Source of the DNA: Bacillota bacterium
GTDB taxonomy: Bacteria > Bacillota > Bacilli > Paenibacillales > Paenibacillaceae
Assembly: GCA_023386495.1 (NCBI GenBank)
Contig: JAEWJS010000193.1
Span: 1 to 12,343, forward strand
Length of the DNA stretch: 12,343 nt
Direction: 5' to 3'
The translations under genes were made by a program, and so were the position numbers. The notes below the pieces were generated by a model that searched no databases, had not been told where the DNA came from, and was given only the letters and a program-made list of their open reading frames with translations. The first letter of the stretch is position 1, and every line of letters starts with the position of its first letter. This document shows positions 1-5,297 of the stretch, piece after piece.

Positions 1-8
1 ATTAGGTT

Positions 9-17
9 TGGTATAGT
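9..17 (+). promoter_or_regulatory. extended -10 promoter element of the thioesterase gene
   Basis: A TG-G-TATAGT element (TATAGT at 12-17, five of six matches to TATAAT, with the upstream TGn extension) lies 23 bases before the first start codon. It would start transcription near base 24, leaving a short leader that holds the Shine-Dalgarno AGGAGGG at 26-32. Any -35 element lies outside the window, so only half the promoter can be judged. Confidence 0.4.
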
Positions 18-40
18 ATGGATACAGGAGGGCGATCGAG

Positions 41-577
41 ATGGCGGACCAGGAGCAAGGACAGGAGCACGAACACAAGCGGGAAGAGGAGCGTCGCAGC
101 GCGCGCAAGCCTTGCGGCGCCTCGCGCTCGATTATGACGCAGCTCATTTTCCCGCAGGATACGAACCACCACGGGACGATGTTCGGCGGCAAGGTGATGG
201 AATACATCGACAAGCTCGCCGCGATTGCGGGCATGCGGCATGCGCAAGGGCAGGTCGTCACCGCGTCGAGCGACAGCCTTGACTTCCTGGCGCCGATTCG
301 GCTGGGCGAGGTAATCGAAGTCGAGGCGTTCGTTACTTGGACGCATAAATCCTCGATGGAAATCTACGTCAAGGTGCAGTCCGAGAACCTGTACAGCGGG
401 GAGCGGCGAACGACCGTGACGTCCTTCCTGACGTTCGTCGCGCTGGACGCAAGCGGCAAGCCGACGCCGGTGCCCGAGGTGTATCCGGAGACGGATGAGG
501 AGAAGCGGCTGCATGCTTCGGCGCCGGAACGCTATGCGCTGCGCGTTCAGAGGAAGCGTGGGCGCGGGCGCGAATAG
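41..577 (+). CDS. acyl-CoA thioesterase, hotdog fold (YkhA/YciA-like)
   Basis: This 178-residue protein is a cytoplasmic hotdog-fold thioesterase that hydrolyses acyl-CoA to free acid and CoA. The family signature is clear: DTNHHGTMFGGKV at about residues 41-53 supplies the Asn and HGxxFGG loop of the active site, and a TASSDSLDFL stretch supplies the conserved Asp. The C-terminal PVPEVYPETDEEKRL segment is typical of the B. subtilis YkhA subgroup. The ATG at 41 is preceded by AGGAGGG eight bases away. The first 30 residues are hydrophilic and charged (many Q, E, K, R) and longer than in most relatives; an internal start at Met32 would give the minimal fold but has no visible Shine-Dalgarno. 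Acyl chain preference cannot be read from sequence. Downstream thyA has its own likely promoter, so the gene is probably monocistronic. Confidence 0.9.
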   Translation: MADQEQGQEHEHKREEERRSARKPCGASRSIMTQLIFPQDTNHHGTMFGGKVMEYIDKLAAIAGMRHAQGQVVTASSDSLDFLAPIRLGEVIEVEAFVTWTHKSSMEIYVKVQSENLYSGERRTTVTSFLTFVALDASGKPTPVPEVYPETDEEKRLHASAPERYALRVQRKRGRGRE

Positions 578-630
578 AGGCATTTTATAGGATTGAAATA
601 TTATTGCTATAAGCAAGATCACGGATCAGA

Positions 631-639
631 TGATACAAT
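631..639 (+). promoter_or_regulatory. likely extended -10 promoter of thyA-folA
   Basis: TGA-TACAAT (TACAAT at 634-639, five of six matches, preceded by TGn) sits in an AT-rich stretch of the 122-bp gap after the thioesterase gene. No good -35 is seen at 16-18 bp spacing, as is common for extended -10 promoters. The transcript would start near 646 and have a leader of about 54 bases before the TTG start of thyA. Confidence 0.4.
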
Positions 640-655
640 ATAGGAAATAGCAGCG

Positions 656-667
656 GCGCTTAAGCGC
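656..667 (+). repeat. 12-bp perfect palindrome in the thyA leader
   Basis: GCGCTTAAGCGC reads the same on both strands. It lies between the predicted transcription start (about 646) and the thyA start codon at 700. An alternative five-pair stem, CAGCG at 651-655 with CGCTG at 665-669, overlaps it. It could be an operator half or a small leader hairpin; there is no T-tract, so it is not a terminator. Confidence 0.4.
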
Positions 668-699
668 TGTACAACGAACGTGAATGTGGGGGCGTTAAC

Positions 700-1659
700 T
701 TGCAGAACGAGCAGCAGTATCTCAATCTTCTAAGGCATGTGCTTGACCGGGGCGTGAAGAAGGAAGACCGCACGGGTACCGGTACCATCTCGGTGTTCGG
801 CTATCAGATGCGATTCGACTTGAATGACGGTTTTCCGCTCTTGACGACGAAGCGGGTGCCGTTCAAGCTGATCGTCAGCGAGCTGTTATGGTTCATCAAG
901 GGCGATACGAACATCCGTTACCTGCTGCAGCATAAGAATAACATCTGGAATGAATGGGCGTTCAAGCGGTGGGTGGAAAGCGCGGATTATTCCGGGCCCG
1001 ATATGACGAATTTCGGACTTCGCTCGCAGCAGGACGAGGCGTTCCGAGCGCAGTACGAGGAGCAGGAAGCGATCTTCATCCGGCGGATTCTGGAGGACGA
1101 CCAATTCGCGCTGCAATACGGCGATCTAGGCAACGTATACGGCAAGCAATGGCGCAGATGGCAGACGTCCGAAGGCGAGACGATGGATCAGCTCGGCAAT
1201 GTCATCGCCGAAATCAAGCGCAATCCGGATTCGCGGCGTCTCATCGTCAGTTCTTGGTCGCCGGAGGATGCGACGCCCGAACGTGCCGCACTGCCGCCTT
1301 GCCATACGTTGTTCCAATTTTACGTTGCCGAAGGCCGGCTGTCTTGCCAGTTGTATCAACGAAGCGGCGACATTTTCCTCGGGATCCCGTTCAATATTGC
1401 CAGCTATGCGCTGCTGACGCATATGATCGCGCAGGAATGCGGCCTGCAGGTCGGCGACTTCGTGCATACGATCGGGGATGCGCATATTTACGTGAACCAC
1501 TTGGAGCAGATCGAGACGCAGCTCGGCCGGGAGCCGAGGGCGCTGCCGGAGCTGCAGCTCAATCCCGACGTGAAATCCGTCTTCGATTACGAGGTGTCGG
1601 ATATCGCGGTCGTCGGCTATGATCCGCATCCGTCCATTAAGGCACCGGTCGCGGTGTAG
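700..1659 (+). CDS. thyA: thymidylate synthase
   Basis: ThyA is a cytoplasmic homodimer that methylates dUMP to dTMP with 5,10-methylene-tetrahydrofolate, releasing dihydrofolate. The catalytic cysteine is Cys201 in ALPPCHTLFQF. Also visible are the N-terminal RTGTGTISVFG phosphate-binding loop, QYGDLGNVYGKQWRRW, the DSRRLIVSSWSP arginines that contact dUMP across the dimer, FNIASYALLTHMIAQ, and HIYVNHLEQI. At 319 residues it matches the long L. casei form (316, Cys198) rather than the 264-residue E. coli form; the extra stretch is the insertion around residues 85-140. The start is TTG with a weak GGGGG site at 688-692; no ATG exists before the conserved N-terminal motif, so TTG is required. 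It ends 21 bp before folA, which recycles its dihydrofolate product. Confidence 0.97.
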   Translation: MQNEQQYLNLLRHVLDRGVKKEDRTGTGTISVFGYQMRFDLNDGFPLLTTKRVPFKLIVSELLWFIKGDTNIRYLLQHKNNIWNEWAFKRWVESADYSGPDMTNFGLRSQQDEAFRAQYEEQEAIFIRRILEDDQFALQYGDLGNVYGKQWRRWQTSEGETMDQLGNVIAEIKRNPDSRRLIVSSWSPEDATPERAALPPCHTLFQFYVAEGRLSCQLYQRSGDIFLGIPFNIASYALLTHMIAQECGLQVGDFVHTIGDAHIYVNHLEQIETQLGREPRALPELQLNPDVKSVFDYEVSDIAVVGYDPHPSIKAPVAV

Positions 1660-1680
1660 AGCGAGGAGGAGAACGCAGCG

Positions 1681-2166
1681 ATGACCATTACATTAATTGC
1701 AGCAATGGCGAAGAACCGCGTAATCGGGATCGATAACGATCTCCCGTGGAAGCTGCCGGATGATATGGCCTTCTTCGTGCGCAGCACGAAGGGCAAGGTC
1801 GTGCTGATGGGGCGGAAGACGCTGGAGTCGTTCAACGGTCCGCTCAAGAACCGCACGAACGTGGTGCTGACGCGGCAGCGTGACTATGCGCCGGAAGGAT
1901 GCGTAATTGTCCATTCCGTCGAGGAAGCATTGGAGCGCTATAGCGGCGAAGATGTCATGGTGGCGGGAGGGGCAGAAATCTATGAACTGCTGCTGCCTTA
2001 TGCCGATACGATCCTGTTGACCGAGGTTGAGGCGACCGTCGAAGGCGACACGCGGTTTCCGGCATTCAGCTTGGACGAATGGGAGCTGGCCGCATCGGTC
2101 GAGCACCCGGCCGACGACAGGCATGCCTTTGCGTTTCATTTCAATACTTATATGCGTCGTCGATAG
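1681..2166 (+). CDS. folA: dihydrofolate reductase
   Basis: This 161-residue enzyme reduces dihydrofolate to tetrahydrofolate with NADPH. The catalytic acid is Asp28 in LPWKLPDDMAFF (E. coli Asp27). Arg58 in LKNRTNVVLTR matches the glutamate-binding Arg57, and MGRKTLES and VAGGAEIYE form the NADPH site. Tyr101 stands where S. aureus has Phe98; E. coli also has Tyr there (Tyr100), so this alone is not evidence of trimethoprim resistance. The ATG at 1681 follows a strong GAGGAGGA at 1663-1670. It is the second gene of a thyA-folA pair, the usual arrangement, coupling folate recycling to dTMP synthesis. No clear terminator follows; the 197-bp gap to gltD holds promoter-like sequence instead. Confidence 0.97.
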   Translation: MTITLIAAMAKNRVIGIDNDLPWKLPDDMAFFVRSTKGKVVLMGRKTLESFNGPLKNRTNVVLTRQRDYAPEGCVIVHSVEEALERYSGEDVMVAGGAEIYELLLPYADTILLTEVEATVEGDTRFPAFSLDEWELAASVEHPADDRHAFAFHFNTYMRRR

Positions 2167-2255
2167 CCTGTTCCCTGCAGACTCCCGTATCCTATGCGCA
2201 CCTCGTATGTGTCAATTAGTGCAAATGATCGAAGAAATAATCCATTACGGGCCGA

Positions 2256-2284
2256 GTCAGATTAATGTTAGCATAATTTATTAT
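2256..2284 (+). promoter_or_regulatory. candidate gltD promoter with a GlnR/TnrA-like box
   Basis: An AT-rich stretch 80-108 bp before gltD contains TATTAT at 2279-2284 (five of six -10 matches) with only a poor -35 (GTCAGA, 2256-2261) at 17 bp. Overlapping it, TGTTA-N7-TTATT at 2266-2282 fits six of the eight fixed positions of the TnrA/GlnR site TGTNA-N7-TNACA, with an AT-rich centre. In B. subtilis glutamate synthase is nitrogen-regulated by TnrA, which makes the site plausible; the right half is poor, so this is only a candidate. Confidence 0.3.
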
Positions 2285-2363
2285 AACCGAGGGCTTGGGT
2301 GATTGCCCGCTATCGGCGAATGAGAAGCATCGGAGTACGGGAGAGGGAAAGGGGAAACGAACG

Positions 2364-3851
2364 ATGTCGACACCAACGGGATTCATGGAATTCGAACGCC
2401 AGATTCCAGCCGACCGCGATCCGCTGGAGCGGATCAAGGATTGGGAGGAATTTCATAAGCATATGTCCGAGGAGCAGCTGCGCACGCAGGGCGCGCGCTG
2501 CATGGATTGCGGAACGCCTTACTGCCACACCGGCATCGAGATGGCCGGAGGAGCATCGGGCTGCCCGGTCAACAACCTGATTCCTGAGTGGAACAACTTG
2601 ATCTATCGCGGCTTGTGGCGCGAAGCGCTCGATCGTCTGCATAAGACGAACAATTTTCCGGAGTTCACGGGCCGCGTCTGCCCGGCGCCATGCGAGGGCT
2701 CCTGCACGGTCGGCCTGATCGGCGATTCGGTCACGATCAAGACGATCGAACAAGCCATTATCGACAAGGGCTTCGAGGAAGGCTGGGTCGTTCCGCAGCC
2801 GCCGAAGGTGCGGACGGGCAAGCGGATCGCTGTCGTGGGCTCTGGTCCTGCCGGGCTGGCAGCAGCCGCTCAACTGAACAAGGCGGGCCATACCGTAACG
2901 GTATTCGAACGCGCCGACCGGATCGGCGGGCTGCTCATGTACGGCATCCCGACGATGAAGCTGGATAAGGCCGTCGTCCAGCGCCGCGTCGATCTGCTGG
3001 CGGCGGAAGGCGTGGACTTCAAGCCGAACACGGAGATCGGCAAGGACATCGAAGCGCAGCAGCTCGTAGCAGACTATGACGCAGTCGTCCTCTGCGGCGG
3101 CTCGACGAAGGCGCGCGAGGTCGCGATCGAAGGACGCGAGCTGAAGGGCATCATGCCTGCGATGGACTATCTGAACGGCACGATCAAGAGCTACCTGGAC
3201 AGCGGTCTGGCGGATGGGCAGTACACGGATGCCAAGGGGCTCGACGTCATCGTCATCGGCGGCGGCGATACCGGTTCGGACTGCGTCGCGACGGCGCTGC
3301 GCCACGGTTGCAAGTCGATCACGCAGTTCGGTACTGTCGGCAAGGCACCGCTAGAGCGGGATCCGATCAACAACCCGTGGCCGCAATTCCCGAACGTCTA
3401 CACGCTCGACTACGCGCACGAGGAGGCAAAGGCCCTGTTCGGCTCGGATCCGCGCGCATTCTCCGTCCTGACGAAGAAGTTCGTCGGCGACGAGAACGGC
3501 AACGTGAAGGAGCTGCACACGGTCAACATCGAGCGTACGGTCGACGAGACCGGCCGCAAGATCTACACCGAGATTCCGGGTACGGAGCGTGTATGGAAGG
3601 CGGATCTCGTGTTGATCGCCGTCGGCTTCGAAGGGCCGGAGACGCCGATCATCGAGCAGCTGGGCTTGGCTCAGGACCGCCGTTCGAACGTGAAGGCTGC
3701 CTACGGCAAATACCGCACGAACGTCGATAAGGTGTTCGCGGCCGGCGATATGCGCCGCGGCCAGAGCCTGGTCGTCTGGGCGATCAACGAAGGCCGCGAG
3801 GCTGCCCGCGAAGTCGATAAGTACTTGATGGGATCATCGGTTTTGCCTTAA
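2364..3851 (+). CDS. gltD: glutamate synthase small (beta) subunit, NADPH-dependent
   Basis: GltD is the flavin subunit of NADPH-dependent glutamate synthase. It takes electrons from NADPH through FAD and Fe-S clusters to the large subunit, which makes two glutamates from glutamine and 2-oxoglutarate. Residues 46-114 hold the cluster cysteines (Cys46, 49, 54, 67, 106, 110, 114). The FAD Rossmann motif GSGPAG is at 159-164, the NADPH motif GGGDTG at 299-304, and the C-terminal FAD motif is AAGDMRRGQSLVVWAI. The ATG at 2364 (495 residues) has AAAGGGG nine bases upstream; an upstream in-frame ATG at 2295 adds 23 unconserved residues and lacks a good site. No large-subunit gene is adjacent: folA lies before it and a terminator follows. 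It may pair with a GltA/GltB encoded elsewhere, or serve as a stand-alone GltD-like oxidoreductase. Confidence 0.95.
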   Translation: MSTPTGFMEFERQIPADRDPLERIKDWEEFHKHMSEEQLRTQGARCMDCGTPYCHTGIEMAGGASGCPVNNLIPEWNNLIYRGLWREALDRLHKTNNFPEFTGRVCPAPCEGSCTVGLIGDSVTIKTIEQAIIDKGFEEGWVVPQPPKVRTGKRIAVVGSGPAGLAAAAQLNKAGHTVTVFERADRIGGLLMYGIPTMKLDKAVVQRRVDLLAAEGVDFKPNTEIGKDIEAQQLVADYDAVVLCGGSTKAREVAIEGRELKGIMPAMDYLNGTIKSYLDSGLADGQYTDAKGLDVIVIGGGDTGSDCVATALRHGCKSITQFGTVGKAPLERDPINNPWPQFPNVYTLDYAHEEAKALFGSDPRAFSVLTKKFVGDENGNVKELHTVNIERTVDETGRKIYTEIPGTERVWKADLVLIAVGFEGPETPIIEQLGLAQDRRSNVKAAYGKYRTNVDKVFAAGDMRRGQSLVVWAINEGREAAREVDKYLMGSSVLP

Positions 3852-3876
3852 GATAAGCATATGCGTACCATGCGAG

Positions 3877-3897
3877 AAGCGCCGAAAGGCGCTTTTT
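3877..3897 (+). terminator. rho-independent terminator of gltD
   Basis: A perfect seven-pair stem AAGCGCC / GGCGCTT closed by a GAAA tetraloop runs directly into a T5 tract, 25 bp after the gltD stop codon. No other gene is available for it to serve. Confidence 0.9.
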
Positions 3898-3980
3898 GTG
3901 TCGAATGCGCCAATCGCGCACGTCATTACGAATACGGCCGGACGGATCGCGAATCTCGTACACTCGTAAGAGGAGATATG

Positions 3981-4020
3981 TGGTAGAATCGTACTTAAGA
4001 TGAATGTACGGAATCTACCA
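3981..4020 (+). promoter_or_regulatory. extended -10 promoter embedded in a 40-bp imperfect dyad
   Basis: TGG-TAGAAT (TAGAAT at 3984-3989, extended -10) is part of a large dyad: outer arms TGGTAGA (3981-3987) and TCTACCA (4014-4020), inner arms CGTAC (3990-3994) and GTACG (4006-4010), centred near 4000. Twelve base pairs match. Transcription would begin near 3996, inside the dyad, so the left arm would not be in the RNA; this favours a DNA operator over an RNA hairpin. No convincing -35 is present. The start codon of the next gene is 33 bp further on. Confidence 0.45.
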
Positions 4021-4052
4021 TTTCACTCATTTCACACGAGAGGGTGTTCGCG

Positions 4053-5222
4053 TTGGCCGTCGAGCATGCGTCGATCATAAGCCCCAGGGATGTCGGGAAT
4101 ATCAGGCGTTATGTCCGCATGAAGTATGCGGAGCTGCCGCAAGAGCGGCACGCGGAGATCGTCGCCGATGCCGTCAACCGGACGATCTATCGGCAGCTGC
4201 CGGAGTTCGACGAAGGGCTCCGTAAGCGGATGACCGATTCGTTGATCCGCTCGACGGTCGTGAAGGAGAAGCGGCCGGTTACGGCCGTTGCCGTCATGGC
4301 GGAGTGCTCGAAGCTGGATTGGCATCGTCCGGAGCTGCTGCAGCCGTTGGCGCGATGGGCCGGGAGCAAGCTGGCGGCAGGCCTGCCGCTCGAGCGGGTC
4401 ACATCGATTCTGGAAGAAGCGCGTGAAGGTGCCGCATCGGACGGCGAGGCCGGATTGGACGTATCGCGTCTCGCGGAGCGCCTCCGGAGCGCGGCGGATG
4501 CGCATCGAATGCTGGCCGGGAGCGAGCTGGAAGCCGCTCGCCTGGCGACGGTCGTGCCGATGTTCCAGCCTGCGGCAGCTGCACGGATGCGGCGCAGACA
4601 GAACATCCTATACGGACTCTTGTCACTTCTGCTTGTCACGGCGATGCTCTGCTACGGTTGGCTGCAGTCTCTCACCGTTGCGGATCAGCCGGCGAACGGA
4701 GTGGAGGTGCATGCGCCTTCGTCCGAGGGGCAGACCGGATCCGACGTGACTACGGCAACCGTCAGCGCCATCAGTCTGGTTGCGGGCAATGAGCTGCCCG
4801 CAACGCATCGTTACCGCGATATCGATCAGGACAAGCTTGCGCTGTTCCTGGAATCGCGGCAATCGATGCTCCGCATGGAGCCCTATCGCGGGGCCATACT
4901 CGACGCGGCCCGTGCGTTCGACATCCATCCGCTGCTGTTATTCGCCATCACGGGGCAAGAACAGGGCTTCGTGAACGAGGACCACAAGCATGCGAAGGAA
5001 ATCGCGAACAATCCCTTTAACGTCTATCATAGCTGGCAAGAATTCAACACGACGATCGAGCATTCGGCCGCAATCGCGTCGCGCACGATCGTTCGGCTGA
5101 GCCGGGAACGTCCGGCGGAGCTGGACCCGGTGCAGTGGATCAACCGCGAGTATGCGGAGGATCCCAACTGGCATGTCGGGGTCAATAAGCTGTTCGAGAC
5201 GATGAAGAAGAGTATCGAATAA
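4053..5222 (+). CDS. single-span membrane protein with an external lysozyme-like (glucosaminidase-type) domain
   Basis: The 389-residue product has three parts. Residues 1-184 form a hydrophilic, helix-rich, cytoplasmic region I do not recognise. Residues 185-206 are a membrane helix preceded by RMRRRQ, so the N-terminus is inside and the C-terminus outside. Residues 207-255 are a Ser/Thr-rich linker. Residues 256-389 resemble a lysozyme-like glucosaminidase or lytic transglycosylase domain: ARAFDIHPLLLFAITGQEQG, with Glu303 as probable catalytic acid, then NNPFNVYHSW and a closing WINREYAEDPNWHVGVNKLFE. It may cut or bind peptidoglycan outside the membrane. TTG at 4053 is preferred because GAGAGGG (4038-4044) is eight bases upstream; the GTG at 4044 overlaps that site. 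The lysozyme-like assignment comes from motif memory; activity is not shown. Confidence 0.65.
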   Translation: MAVEHASIISPRDVGNIRRYVRMKYAELPQERHAEIVADAVNRTIYRQLPEFDEGLRKRMTDSLIRSTVVKEKRPVTAVAVMAECSKLDWHRPELLQPLARWAGSKLAAGLPLERVTSILEEAREGAASDGEAGLDVSRLAERLRSAADAHRMLAGSELEAARLATVVPMFQPAAAARMRRRQNILYGLLSLLLVTAMLCYGWLQSLTVADQPANGVEVHAPSSEGQTGSDVTTATVSAISLVAGNELPATHRYRDIDQDKLALFLESRQSMLRMEPYRGAILDAARAFDIHPLLLFAITGQEQGFVNEDHKHAKEIANNPFNVYHSWQEFNTTIEHSAAIASRTIVRLSRERPAELDPVQWINREYAEDPNWHVGVNKLFETMKKSIE

Positions 5223-5228
5223 ATGTCG

Positions 5229-5276
5229 AGCCGCGTGTGTCGTCCCCCTGCATCGTGCAGGAGGACGAGCGCGGCT
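5229..5276 (+). promoter_or_regulatory. strong leader hairpin before topB
   Basis: Between the upstream stop codon and the topB ribosome binding site lies a long hairpin: base stem AGCCGCG (5229-5235) with CGCGGCT (5270-5276), an asymmetric internal loop (TGTGT / AG), then a 12-position stem (5241-5252 with 5256-5267) with one C-A mismatch and a TCG loop. No T-tract follows, so it is not a standard intrinsic terminator. It could stabilise or process the mRNA, or modulate topB expression. Its presence supports starting topB at 5298. Confidence 0.6.
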
Positions 5277-5297
5277 ACGGCAGTTGGAGCGAATGGA

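Noticed and set aside
2..622. 206-residue reading frame on the minus strand
   Set aside because: It is antisense to the well-supported thioesterase gene, has Arg/His/Leu-rich composition typical of a GC-rich shadow frame and no known motif.
1126..1629. 167-residue minus-strand frame, and the plus-strand frame 954-1622
   Set aside because: Both are shadows of thyA, with no motif of their own.
1681..2166. Trimethoprim-resistant dihydrofolate reductase
   Set aside because: Tyr at the S. aureus Phe98 position is also normal in sensitive E. coli, and the gene sits in its native thyA-folA pair, so there is no sign of an acquired resistance gene.
3898..3980. Possible small gene or riboswitch before the lysozyme-like protein gene
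   Set aside because: AGAGGAG before ATG at 3978 leads to only two codons (ATG TGG TAG); no conserved RNA fold was recognised in the stretch.
5229..5276. Intrinsic terminator before topB
   Set aside because: The stem is strong but no T-tract follows; kept as a regulatory hairpin instead.
5223..5297. ATG at 5223 as the start of topB
   Set aside because: The extra 25 residues are unconserved and are read from the hairpin; TTG 5298 has GGAG at ideal spacing and starts exactly at the TOPRIM strand.
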